From Burkholderia ubonensis (GTDB lineage Bacteria > Pseudomonadota > Gammaproteobacteria > Burkholderiales > Burkholderiaceae): a stretch of DNA of 64,000 nucleotides. Shown here one piece after another: positions 53,575 through 61,906 of this stretch (positions are counted from its first letter, which is position 1; each line of letters begins with the position of its first letter). The stretch is taken from assembly GCF_001718695.1 (NCBI RefSeq), contig NZ_CP013420.1, positions 2,604,001-2,668,000 on the forward strand, given 5' to 3'. The notes below the pieces were generated by a model. The model saw only the letters and a list, made by a program, of their open reading frames with translations. It was not told the DNA's origin and ran no database searches. A program made the translations under genes and the position numbers.

Positions 53575-53597
53575 GCTTGTGATTCTAGATCACAAGC
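53575..53597. promoter_or_regulatory. Perfect 9-bp inverted repeat, LysR-type operator
   Basis: Arms GCTTGTGAT and ATCACAAGC flank TCTAG. The inner TGAT-N5-ATCA has the T-N11-A form of LysR binding boxes. It touches the start codon of the LysR gene and lies 74 bp before chrA, well placed to serve both directions. Confidence 0.75.
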
Positions 53598-53670
53598 GAG
53601 AGCCGATAAAATCGTTTTGCGGGCGGGCCGCGCGGCGGTAATCTCGACCTGTCGTTTATCGAGGACTCCC

Positions 53671-54342
53671 ATGCAATCCGTTTCCCCGCCGCCCGCCGGC
53701 GCGCCGCGCGACGTCGGCGTCGCCGAGCTGTTCACCGGCTTCCTGTCCCTCGGCCTCATGTCGTTCGGCGGCGCGCTGCCGTTCGCGCGCCGCACGATCG
53801 TCGAGGAGCGCAAGTGGCTCTCCGCCGACGAGTTCACCGATCTGCTCGGCCTGTGCCAGTTCCTGCCGGGCGGCAACGTGATCAACCTGTCGGTCGCGGT
53901 CGGGATGCGCTTTCGCGGCGTGCCGGGCGCGTTCGCCGGCATACTCGGGCTGATCGCGGGGCCGACGCTCGTCGTCGTCGCGCTCGGCGTGCTGTATGCG
54001 AAAACCGCGAACGAGCCGGCCGTCCGGCACCTGTTCGCCGGGTTGTCGGCCGCCGCGGCCGGCCTGCTCGCGGCGATGGCGGTGAAGGTCGCGAAGCCGC
54101 TGCGGCACGCGCGCGCGGCGGCGGGCATCGCGGCGCTGGCGTTCGTCGCGATCGCGGTGCTGCGCATTCCGCTGCTGACGACGATGCTGGTGCTGACGCC
54201 GCTCAGCGTGTGGCTCGCCGCGCGGCGCGCCGAACCGGCCACGGCACCGGCCGCCGCGCCCGCTGCGCCGCCGGGGGCAGCCGACGCCGTCGCGCCGCAC
54301 GACGCGCAGCAGCGCGGCCCGCATGACGGAGGCGCGCGATGA
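53671..54342 (+). CDS. Chromate transporter, N-terminal-type short ChrA
   Basis: Chromate-efflux proteins occur as one long chain or as two short halves; this is the first half. The 223-residue membrane protein has LFTGFLSLGLMSFGGALPFA then RRTIVEERKWL near its start, followed by LCQFLPGGNVINLSVAVG, the CHR-family signature. An Ala/Pro-rich tail of about 35 residues follows. Its stop overlaps the next gene as ATGA, so the halves are made together. Confidence 0.9.
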   Translation: MQSVSPPPAGAPRDVGVAELFTGFLSLGLMSFGGALPFARRTIVEERKWLSADEFTDLLGLCQFLPGGNVINLSVAVGMRFRGVPGAFAGILGLIAGPTLVVVALGVLYAKTANEPAVRHLFAGLSAAAAGLLAAMAVKVAKPLRHARAAAGIAALAFVAIAVLRIPLLTTMLVLTPLSVWLAARRAEPATAPAAAPAAPPGAADAVAPHDAQQRGPHDGGAR

Positions 54343-54866
54343 ACGACACGCTGCTCGCGCTCGCGACCATCTTCTCGCAACTGTCGCTGCTCGCGTTCGG
54401 CGGAGGCAATACGATCCTGCCGGAGATGCAGCGGCAGGTCGTCGACGTGCACCACTGGATGAGCGCGCCCGAGTTCACCGCGCTGTTCGCGCTCGCGCAG
54501 GCGGCGCCGGGGCCGAACATGATGATCGTGTCGCTCGTCGGCTGGCACGTGGCCGGCTGGCCGGGGCTGCTCGTCGCGACGCTCGCGAAGTTCGGGCCGT
54601 CGTCGGTGGTCACGGTGCTCGCGCTGCACGCGTGGGAGCGTTTCCGCAACCGGCCGTGGCGGCGCTACGTGCAGCAGGGCATGGTGCCCGTCACGGCGGG
54701 GCTCGTCGTCGCGAGCGCGGTGCTGATCGCCGACGCGTCGAACCACACGGCCGTGCAGTGGGGCATCACCGCCGCATGCGCGGTGCTCGCTTACCGCACG
54801 CGCATCCATCCGCTGTGGCTGCTCGCGGCCGGCGCGCTGATCGGGCTCACCGGCATCGGCCAGTGA
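54339..54866 (+). CDS. Chromate transporter, C-terminal-type short ChrA
   Basis: This is the second half of the split CHR transporter, 175 residues with about five membrane segments. It repeats the family motif (FSQLSLLAFGGGNTILPEMQ, then FALAQAAPGPNMMIVSLVGW). The pair should form one inverted-topology dimer in the inner membrane. Chromate may not be the natural substrate; other oxyanions are possible. Confidence 0.9.
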   Translation: MNDTLLALATIFSQLSLLAFGGGNTILPEMQRQVVDVHHWMSAPEFTALFALAQAAPGPNMMIVSLVGWHVAGWPGLLVATLAKFGPSSVVTVLALHAWERFRNRPWRRYVQQGMVPVTAGLVVASAVLIADASNHTAVQWGITAACAVLAYRTRIHPLWLLAAGALIGLTGIGQ

Positions 54867-54950
54867 AGGGCGGCCGGCCGCCGCGCCGACGCCGATGAAT
54901 CGCCCGCCGTGCGCGGCATGCGGCCGGGCGGCACACCACATGGAGGATCG

Positions 54951-55757
54951 ATGGATCTCGACGGCGCCAGCCGCAATCTGACGGTCGCCGCGCTGCTGAC
55001 GCTGTCCGGCGGCTATCTCGACGCGTACACGTACGTCGGCCACGGCCACGTGTTCGCGAACACGATGACGGGCAACGTCGCGCTGCTCGGCATCAACCTG
55101 TCGGCCGGCGAGTGGGCCGCGGCGCTGCACCACGTGCCGCCGCTCGTCGGCTTCGTGATCGCGGTGTTCGTCGCGCACCTGCTCGGGCTCGCCGCGCAGC
55201 GCGGCTGGATGCGGCACACCGCGTTCGCGAGCCTGGTCGTCGAGATCGCGTTTCTCGGCATCGCCGCGAGCGGCGTCGTCGGCGCGTCGAGCGCGTGGCT
55301 GATTCCCGGCATCTCGTTCGTCGCGACGCTGCAGACGCTGTCGTTCACGCACCTCGAGGCGCTGTCGTACACGTCCGTGATGACGACCGGCAACCTGCGG
55401 CGCGCCGCGCAGAAGCTGTTCGTCGGGCTGATTCCGCGCTACGACGCCGGCGCGCTGCACGATTCGGCGCTGCTCGCGACGATCAGCTTCTGCTTTCTCG
55501 CGGGCGCCGTGGCCGGCGGCCTCGTCACGCGGCTCGTGCCGGACGTCGCGCTGTGGGGCGCGGTGCTGCTGCTCGCGGGCGCGTTCGCCGAAATCGTGCG
55601 GCGCGCGCGGCAGCGGGCGGGGGATCCGGCAGGCGGCGCGGGCGGGGATGGAGGTAACGGCAGCGATGGCGGCAACGCCACCAACGCCACCAACGCCACC
55701 AACGCCACCAACGCCGCCGCACCGGAGTCGGAGTACGTAACATCGCAGCGGGCGTGA
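54951..55757 (+). CDS. DUF1275 (YoaK) membrane protein with Asn-Ala-Thr tail
   Basis: The 268-residue protein has six hydrophobic segments and the DUF1275 signature LTLSGGYLDAYTYVGHGHVF then ANTMTGNVALLG, plus SYTSVMTTGNLRRAAQKLF. Function is unknown for the family. After the last segment comes a Gly/Asp-rich linker and four Asn-Ala-Thr repeats (55674-55709, a 9-bp tandem repeat AACGCCACC). ATG 54951 follows GGAGG. It is 84 bp after the chrA pair and may share their transcript. Confidence 0.85.
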   Translation: MDLDGASRNLTVAALLTLSGGYLDAYTYVGHGHVFANTMTGNVALLGINLSAGEWAAALHHVPPLVGFVIAVFVAHLLGLAAQRGWMRHTAFASLVVEIAFLGIAASGVVGASSAWLIPGISFVATLQTLSFTHLEALSYTSVMTTGNLRRAAQKLFVGLIPRYDAGALHDSALLATISFCFLAGAVAGGLVTRLVPDVALWGAVLLLAGAFAEIVRRARQRAGDPAGGAGGDGGNGSDGGNATNATNATNATNAAAPESEYVTSQRA

Positions 55758-56175
55758 CACCCCGGGGCGTCGCAGCGAGCAGCCGTCTCGGTACGTTGCT
55801 GCAGCGCACTCATCGCGCCACCGATCAGCCGCCGCACCCGATTGCCCGAGCCCTGGCCCGCCGCCTCCGATACCGGCAACCGCAGCACTCCTGCACGTGC
55901 ACGACGGCGCGCCCCGACGCAGCGTCATCGCCTCCAACCCCGCACGGTCCTCGCCGCGCCGCGCCCGGCCTCCCGCCGGCGCAATCCCCGCCCGCCCAAT
56001 CGACCGTTGTTCGCTGACGACAATCGCGCGTGCGCGGACGTTTCAATTTCTTTCGTTCCGCGTACTGGTCTTATGATTCTGCCGACATCGCGGGCGCCAT
56101 GAGCGCCCGCGATTGCCACCCGGCTGCGCACGCGGCCGGCAATGTACGGAGACACCAACAAATAAGGGATCGCTC
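55758..56175. other. Intergenic region before the porin gene
   Basis: No gene is seen in these 418 bp. The last 150 bp are less GC-rich and must contain the porin promoter and leader; a TATGAT at 56071-56076 is a possible -10 without a convincing -35. A GCGCCATGAGCGCC inverted repeat (arms GGGCGC and GCGCCC, 56090-56110) sits within the presumed leader. Confidence 0.35.
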
Positions 56176-57297
56176 ATGAAGCAGACCACCAGACTCGCAG
56201 CACTCGCAGGGGGCGCCGCGCTGGCCTTCGCCAGCCAATACGCGGCAGCACAAAGCTCGGTCACGCTGTGGGGCGTCGCCGATGTCAGCGTCCGCTACCT
56301 GACCAACGCGAACGCCAAGAACGACGGCCTGCTGTCGATGTCGAACGGCGCGATCACGAACAGCCGCTTCGGCATCTACGGCACGGAAGACCTCGGTAGC
56401 GGGCTGAAGGCGCTGTTCAAGCTCGAGAGCGGCGTGAACCTGCAGAATGGTGCGTTCGCGGATAGTGGTCGCATCTTCAACCGTGCCGCATACGTCGGCC
56501 TGTCGAGCCCGTACGGCACCGTGACCCTCGGCCGCCAGAAGACGCCGCTGTTCGACCTGCTGTCGGACACCTACGATCCGCTGACCGTCGGTAACTATCT
56601 CGAGAACGCGTGGCTGCCGGTCGCGCTCGGCGGCGGGCTGTACGCGGACAACCAGATCAAGTACACGGGCACGTTCAACGGCCTGACCGCGACCGCGATG
56701 TACTCGACCGGTACGAACTATGAGTCGACCGGCCCCGGCGGCTTCTCCGGCCAGATCCCCGGCTCGCTCGGCAAGGGCAATGCGTGGGGCTTCTCGCTGT
56801 CTTACGTGATGGGCCCGCTCAGCATCGCGGCCGGCGCGCAGCAGAACAGCAACAACTCGGCGCGCAAGCAGACGATCTATCACGCGAACGTCGTCTACGC
56901 GTTCAGCAAGGTGAAGGTCTACGCGGGCTACCTGCGCTCGAAGGACGACACGGGCTTCGTCGACGGGCTGCTCGCGCAGCAGAAGATCACGGTCGCGCAA
57001 GGCACCGGCCGGATCGACGACGGTCCGTTCGCGGGCGTGAGCTGGCAGGTCACCGCGCCGCTGACGCTGACGGGCGCGTTCTACTACGACCACATGCGCA
57101 ACGCGATGACCGCGAACGGCACGCTCGCGAGCGGCAACCGCTACGCGATCGTCGGCATCGCCGAGTACGCGCTGAGCAAGCGCACGGAAGTCTACGGCAC
57201 GGTCGACTTCAACAAGACGAACGGCGCGGCCAACGTCCAGCTGCCGGGCCGCAGCAACCAGACCGGCATCGCGATCGGCCTGCGCAATATCTTCTGA
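56176..57297 (+). CDS. Gram-negative porin (OmpC-like, Burkholderia type)
   Basis: This is a 373-residue outer-membrane trimeric porin precursor. A signal peptide (about 1-25, ending AAAQ) is followed by SSVTLWGVADVSVRYLTNAN, the usual first strand. SRFGIYGTEDLGSGLKALFK then LESGVNLQ and the loop-3 PYGTVTLGRQKTPLFD follow. It ends with a C-terminal phenylalanine (GLRNIF), required for Bam-dependent insertion. ATG 56176 is set by the signal peptide. A strong terminator follows. Confidence 0.95.
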   Translation: MKQTTRLAALAGGAALAFASQYAAAQSSVTLWGVADVSVRYLTNANAKNDGLLSMSNGAITNSRFGIYGTEDLGSGLKALFKLESGVNLQNGAFADSGRIFNRAAYVGLSSPYGTVTLGRQKTPLFDLLSDTYDPLTVGNYLENAWLPVALGGGLYADNQIKYTGTFNGLTATAMYSTGTNYESTGPGGFSGQIPGSLGKGNAWGFSLSYVMGPLSIAAGAQQNSNNSARKQTIYHANVVYAFSKVKVYAGYLRSKDDTGFVDGLLAQQKITVAQGTGRIDDGPFAGVSWQVTAPLTLTGAFYYDHMRNAMTANGTLASGNRYAIVGIAEYALSKRTEVYGTVDFNKTNGAANVQLPGRSNQTGIAIGLRNIF

Positions 57298-57342
57298 CGA
57301 GAACCGTCGCAGCTGTGCCGCGCCACGCGCGGCGCGCATCCG

Positions 57343-57370
57343 GGAGGCTCCTGCGGGAGCCTCTTTTTTT
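57343..57370 (+). terminator. Intrinsic terminator of the porin gene
   Basis: GGGAGGCTCC and GGGAGCCTC arms around a short loop run into seven T, about 46 bp after the porin stop. Confidence 0.92.
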
Positions 57371-57630
57371 GCCCGTGCGCCGCGCCGCGGGCGCTCGTGC
57401 TGCCCGTAAGCGTTCCGTCGGCAATCCAGAACATACTTTGACAGTGCGCGCGACGCGTTTGCGCTACGCTGCGCGCATGGTCCGCGGTGTGCGCGGGCGT
57501 CGTTCCGGCGCGCGGGTTCGCGCGCGGCCGGCCTGGTGGGTAAATTGTGTATCCGGTGATGACAAACGCTGTCAGCCGGTTTTTTTTCGTGGAACGATGC
57601 GCTTCACGAGTTTCCTGAAAGGAGAAGGCG

Positions 57631-57858
57631 ATGGGTATCCTGAACACCGTTGGCGAAATCGTGGGCGCCGTGGCGGCCGTCGAGGCGGTGGAGAAAGTCG
57701 ATCCGGATGCGGGTCTCCTGACCAAGGCGGCGGCGGCCGTCGCGGGCTTCAAGGGCGCGGAAGCGCTCGAAGGCATGCTCGAGAAGAAGGAAGAGAAGCC
57801 CGAGCAGGCCGCGGACGACACGCAGGCGACCGACGGCGGCGACACGTCGCAGGCATGA
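57631..57858 (+). CDS. Small acidic protein of unknown function
   Basis: I do not recognise this 75-residue product. Residues 1-50 are an Ala/Val-rich amphipathic stretch (NTVGEIVGAVAAVEAVEKVD, then AAAAVAGFKGAEALEGML). The remaining third is a charged Glu/Lys/Asp-rich tail. A very good ribosome site (AAAGGAGAAGG) 6 bp before ATG 57631 and a terminator about 125 bp downstream make it a credible, probably well-expressed, single gene. No signal peptide is obvious. Confidence 0.75.
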   Translation: MGILNTVGEIVGAVAAVEAVEKVDPDAGLLTKAAAAVAGFKGAEALEGMLEKKEEKPEQAADDTQATDGGDTSQA

Positions 57859-57982
57859 GCATGGCGGCCGGCTCGGCCGCGCCGGCGCAATCCGCGCGGA
57901 CGGTCGAGCCGGCGTCGCGCAGCCGGCGGGCCGGGCATGCGGTCGATCGGTGACGCATGGCGAACCCGGCAGCCGGATTGAT

Positions 57983-58015
57983 CGGCGAGAGGCATGGTCT
58001 CTCGCCGTTTTTTTT
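57983..58015 (+). terminator. Intrinsic terminator after the small protein gene
   Basis: CGGCGAGAG and CTCTCGCCG arms around a short loop lead into eight T. It separates the small gene from the glutathione reductase gene. Confidence 0.92.
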
Positions 58016-58090
58016 GCGCAGGCGCCGTGCGCCGCAGGAAAACCGGAATCTTGCTATCGTGCCGTCATCCGAACTCGATGAGGGCATGCG

Positions 58091-59446
58091 ATGGAATTCG
58101 ACTACGACCTGTTCGTGATCGGCGCCGGCTCGGGCGGCGTCAGGCTGGCCCGGATGTCGGCGCAATACGGCGCGCGCGTGGGCATTGCGGAAGAAGAGCA
58201 GATCGGCGGCACCTGCGTGCTGCGCGGCTGCATCCCGAAGAAGCTGCTCGTCTACGCGTCGCATTACCCGCATGAAGTCGAGGATGCGCAGGGCTTCGGC
58301 TGGACCTTCGGCGCCGGCGCGCTCGACTGGCCCGCGCTGATCGCCGCGAAGGATCGCGAGATCAACCGGCTGAGCGGCATCTACGTGAACCTGCTGCGGC
58401 AGTCCGGCGTCGAGATGCACGCGGCGCGCGCGACGCTCGTCGATGCGCACACGGTCGCGCTCGGCGAGCGCCGCGTCACCGCGCGCCACATCGCGATCGC
58501 GACGGGTTCGCGCCCGTCGCTGCCGCCGCTGCCCGGCATCGAGCACGCGATAACGTCGCGCGAGGCGCTGTCGCTCGCGACGCTGCCGGCGCGCGTCGCG
58601 GTGGTCGGCGGCGGCTATATCGCGGTCGAGTTCGCGGGCATCTTCAACGGGCTCGGCAGCCGCGTCGACCTGTTCTATCGCGGCGCGCAGATCCTGCGCG
58701 GCTTCGACGACGACGTCCGGCAGTTCCTCGCCGACGAAATGACGAAGCAGGGCGTGACGATTCATCCGCACGCGCAGGTGGATGCGATCGAGCGCGCGGA
58801 CGACGGCACGCTCGCGGTGCGCGTCGGCGGCGCGCACCACGGGCCGTACGACGCGGTGCTCTACGCGACCGGCCGCGTGCCGAACGTCGAGCGCCTCGGG
58901 CTCGAGCAGGCGGGCGTCGCGCTCGATGCGCGCGGCGCGATCGCGGTCGATGCGTACTCCGCGACGTCGGTCGCATCGATCCACGCGATCGGCGACGTGA
59001 CGTCGCGGCCGCAGCTCACGCCGGTCGCGACGCGCGACGGCGGCCTGCTCGCGCTGACGCTGTTCGGCGGGCGGCGCGTCGCGGCCGATCACGAATGGGT
59101 GCCGTCGGCGGTGTTCAGCCAGCCCGAGGTCGCGACGGTCGGCCTCGCCGAGGCGCGCGCGCGGGACGTGCACGGCGACGTCGACGTCTACCGCACGTCG
59201 TTCAAGGCGCTGCGCCACACGCTGTCCGGGCGCGACGAGCGCACCCTGATGAAGCTCGTCGTCGCGCGCGACAGCCAGCGCGTGGTCGGCGCGCACATGG
59301 TCGGCCGCGACGCGGGCGAGATCATCCAGGGCATCGCGATCGCGATCCGCGCGGGCGCGACGAAGGCGCAGTTCGACGACACGATCGGCATCCATCCGAC
59401 CGCGGCCGAGGAATTCGTCACGATGCGGCAGAAGGCGGCGGATTGA
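58091..59446 (+). CDS. gor: Glutathione-disulfide reductase
   Basis: This flavoenzyme reduces glutathione disulfide with NADPH in the cytoplasm. The 451-residue protein has the FAD motif FVIGAGSGGVRLA, redox cysteines C42 and C47 in GGTCVLRGCIPKK, and the NADP motif VAVVGGGYIAVEFAG. AIGDV and the C-terminal HPTAAEEF supply the catalytic His-Glu pair. Length and motifs fit Gor rather than lipoamide dehydrogenase. Confidence 0.95.
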   Translation: MEFDYDLFVIGAGSGGVRLARMSAQYGARVGIAEEEQIGGTCVLRGCIPKKLLVYASHYPHEVEDAQGFGWTFGAGALDWPALIAAKDREINRLSGIYVNLLRQSGVEMHAARATLVDAHTVALGERRVTARHIAIATGSRPSLPPLPGIEHAITSREALSLATLPARVAVVGGGYIAVEFAGIFNGLGSRVDLFYRGAQILRGFDDDVRQFLADEMTKQGVTIHPHAQVDAIERADDGTLAVRVGGAHHGPYDAVLYATGRVPNVERLGLEQAGVALDARGAIAVDAYSATSVASIHAIGDVTSRPQLTPVATRDGGLLALTLFGGRRVAADHEWVPSAVFSQPEVATVGLAEARARDVHGDVDVYRTSFKALRHTLSGRDERTLMKLVVARDSQRVVGAHMVGRDAGEIIQGIAIAIRAGATKAQFDDTIGIHPTAAEEFVTMRQKAAD

Positions 59447-59953
59447 CCTGCGGTGCGTGCCGGCGCGTGCGGCCGCAGGACGCGCGCGCGGGTGCTCGAT
59501 CCGGGCGTGCCGCGACCGCACGGCCCCTACAGAATGCGGCCCGATTGCCGATATAACGAGCAGCAAGGTTCCGAACGACGGCTTTCGATTCACGATGGAG
59601 CGTATTCGACAACGCGTTTGGTATCATCCGCCAAAACCAAATACGGGGCCGACCATGCGCGATCAACAGCGCAGCATTCAGAACAACGGGGTAACCACGC
59701 CGCGCGCGAATCGTGACGATTGCGCCGCCCGACCGCCATTCGCCGTGACGCGTCCGTCACGCGCGCATCCGCATTCATTTCCCGCATAGCGCCCAACGCG
59801 ACGCCTGCCGCGTTGCGTGACGCCCGTCGCGTCGAGCGACGCATCGGTGCGCGCGCGTGCGCGCGTGCACGTCGCCGGGCCGCGTTGAAGTCCGGCTCGC
59901 CCGCGAGCCGGCGCGCCCGTCATGGGCATTCTTTCCACGCAAGGAGATCAGCA
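59447..59953. other. Intergenic region before the lipoprotein operon
   Basis: No convincing gene is seen in these 507 bp. A short AT-richer patch lies at about 59540-59660. A small perfect hairpin GTGACG-CGTC-CGTCAC sits at about 59744-59759. Open frames here lack ribosome sites and show no conserved features. The region should contain the promoter of the three-lipoprotein operon. Confidence 0.4.
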
Positions 59954-60631
59954 GTGAACATCCAGACACGACGCAACGTCCTCGTCGCCGCGGCGCTCGT
60001 CGCGGCGCTGACCGGCTGCGCGACCGAATCGTCGCGCACGCTCGACGTGCCGGCCGTCAGCAGCGCGCAGCGCCCGTACTCGGGCAAGCCGGTCGCGATC
60101 GCGGTCGGCAAGTTCGACAACCGTTCGAGCTACATGCGCGGCATCTTCTCGGACGGCATCGACCGCCTCGGCGGCCAGGCGAAGACGATCCTCGTCACGC
60201 GCCTGCAGCAGAGCCGCCGCTTCAACGTGCTCGATCGCGAGAACCTCGAGGAGATCAAGCAGGAGGCCGGCTTCATGAAGAAGGCGCAGGCGGTGAAGGG
60301 CGCGAACTACGTGGTGACGGGCGACGTGACCGAGTTCGGCCGCAAGGAAGTCGGCGATCACCAGCTGTTCGGCATCCTCGGCAGCGGCAAGACGCAGGTC
60401 GCGTACGCGAAGGTCAACCTGAACATCGTCGACACGACGACGTCGGAAGTGATCGCGTCGAGCCAGGGCGCGGGCGAATTCAGCCTGTCCAACCGCGAAA
60501 TCATCGGCTTCGGCGGCACCGCGAGCTACGACTCGACGCTCAACGGCAAGGTGCTCGACCTCGCGATCCAGGAGGCCGTCAACCATCTCGTCGACCAGGT
60601 CGACGCCGGCGCGCTGAAGCCGGCGAAGTAA
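59954..60631 (+). CDS. CsgG-family lipoprotein
   Basis: The 225-residue precursor has a lipoprotein signal with lipobox ALTGC (Cys 22). The CsgG-type fold follows: PVAIAVGKFDNRSSY, then LVTRLQQSRRFNVLDRENLE and GANYVVTGDVTEFG. In curli systems CsgG forms the outer-membrane secretion pore, but no curli genes are present here. The start is GTG 59954 behind AAGGAG. It leads a three-lipoprotein operon, 48 bp before the DUF4810 gene. Many CsgG relatives outside curli loci have unknown roles. Confidence 0.87.
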   Translation: MNIQTRRNVLVAAALVAALTGCATESSRTLDVPAVSSAQRPYSGKPVAIAVGKFDNRSSYMRGIFSDGIDRLGGQAKTILVTRLQQSRRFNVLDRENLEEIKQEAGFMKKAQAVKGANYVVTGDVTEFGRKEVGDHQLFGILGSGKTQVAYAKVNLNIVDTTTSEVIASSQGAGEFSLSNREIIGFGGTASYDSTLNGKVLDLAIQEAVNHLVDQVDAGALKPAK

Positions 60632-60679
60632 GCATCGCGGCTTCACCGATTCACCACATCAACCAGAAGAGAAACGACC

Positions 60680-61096
60680 ATGAAACGGGGTATCTGGCTG
60701 CCGGCGACGGCCGCCGCATTGCTGCTCGCGGGCTGCGCGGCACCGACCACGCCGCCGCTCTATCAATGGAACGGCTACCAGCCGCAGGTGTACGAGTACT
60801 TCAAGGGCAAGACGTCGCCGCAGCAGCAGATCGACGCGCTCGAAAAGGCGCTGCAGCAGATCCGGGCGAAGGGCAACACGCCGCCGCCGGGCTTCCATGC
60901 GCATCTCGGGATGCTGTACGCGAGCATCGGCAGCGAACAGCAGGCCGAACAGGAACTGCAGGCGGAGAAGCAGCTGTTTCCGGAATCGTCGCCGTTCATG
61001 GACTTCCTGATGAAGCACAAGCCGGCGGCGAAGAAGCCGGCCGAGCAGAAAACGGCCGAGCAGAAGCCGGCCGATCAGAACACCGCCAAACAGTGA
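60680..61096 (+). CDS. DUF4810 lipoprotein
   Basis: The 138-residue precursor has lipobox LLAGC (Cys 19) and then LYQWNGYQPQVYEYFKGKTS, typical of DUF4810. It has a helical TPR-like middle (GFHAHLGMLYASIGSEQQAE). The C-terminal tail consists of imperfect Lys-Pro-Ala-Glu/Asp-Gln repeats. It is the second gene of the lipoprotein operon. Function is not known; these proteins go together with CsgG- and DUF799-type partners. Confidence 0.85.
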   Translation: MKRGIWLPATAAALLLAGCAAPTTPPLYQWNGYQPQVYEYFKGKTSPQQQIDALEKALQQIRAKGNTPPPGFHAHLGMLYASIGSEQQAEQELQAEKQLFPESSPFMDFLMKHKPAAKKPAEQKTAEQKPADQNTAKQ

Positions 61097-61106
61097 CGCA
61101 CCTGCC

Positions 61107-61781
61107 ATGTTCAAGACCATTTCATTCAAGCTGCTGTCCGTGCTGTCGATCGTCGCGCTGCTGAGCGCCTGCGCGCAGCCGGTGAAGCACGCCGACTACA
61201 CGGCGTTCAAGAAGAGCCAGCCGCGCTCGATCCTCGTGCTGCCGCCGCTCAACGAAACCAGCGACGTCGCGGCGACCTACGGGATGCTGTCGCAGATGAC
61301 GCTGCCGCTCGCCGAGGCCGGCTATTACGTGGTGCCGGTCGCGGTGATGGACGAGGCCTTCAAGCAGAACGGCCTGACCAACGCCGCCGAGATCCAGGAG
61401 ACGTCGCCGGCCAAGCTGCGCGAAATCTTCGGCGCGGATGCCGCGCTGTATGCGAAGGTCTCGAAGTACGGCTCGGTGTACCAGGTCATCGACAGCACGA
61501 CGGTGGTGACCGCGTCGGCCAAGCTCGTCGACCTGAAAACGGGCGACGTGCTGTGGCAGGGGCAAGGCAGCGCGAGCGGCAAGGAACTCGGCAACAACGT
61601 GAACGTCGGCGGGTTCGGGATCGTCGGCATGCTCGTGCAGGCCGCCGTCAAGCAGATCGCGCATTCGCTGACCGATGAAGCCCACGACGTGGCCGCGCTG
61701 ACCAGCAATCGCCTGTTGTCGGCCGGCCCGCCGACCGGCCTGCTGTACGGCCCGCGTTCGCGCAAGTACGGCACCGACTAA
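61107..61781 (+). CDS. DUF799 / GNA1162-like lipoprotein
   Basis: The 224-residue precursor has lipobox LLSAC (Cys 22). The family sequence follows: SILVLPPLNETSDVAATYGM, then EAGYYVVPVAVMDEAFKQNG and FGADAALYAKVSKYGSVYQV. It resembles the neisserial GNA1162 lipoprotein, whose fold is related to surface-associated assembly proteins. It is third in the operon, 10 bp after DUF4810, and the operon ends at a strong terminator. Confidence 0.87.
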   Translation: MFKTISFKLLSVLSIVALLSACAQPVKHADYTAFKKSQPRSILVLPPLNETSDVAATYGMLSQMTLPLAEAGYYVVPVAVMDEAFKQNGLTNAAEIQETSPAKLREIFGADAALYAKVSKYGSVYQVIDSTTVVTASAKLVDLKTGDVLWQGQGSASGKELGNNVNVGGFGIVGMLVQAAVKQIAHSLTDEAHDVAALTSNRLLSAGPPTGLLYGPRSRKYGTD

Positions 61782-61845
61782 GCGGGGCGCTTCCGCACCT
61801 CGGCAACCCCGCTTGCCCGTTGCGCGGAAGCCGCGATAGCCGATG

Positions 61846-61872
61846 AAACGGCCGCGCATGCGCGGCCGTTTT
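61846..61872. terminator. Bidirectional terminator between convergent units
   Basis: AAACGGCCGCG and CGCGGCCGTTT arms with loop CATG, bounded by A and T tracts, lie between the lipoprotein operon (stop 61781) and the minus-strand FAD oxidoreductase (stop 61907). It can serve both. Confidence 0.88.
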
Positions 61873-61906
61873 GCGTTGCAGCGCGAGCGCGTGCCGCACG
61901 CGCCGC

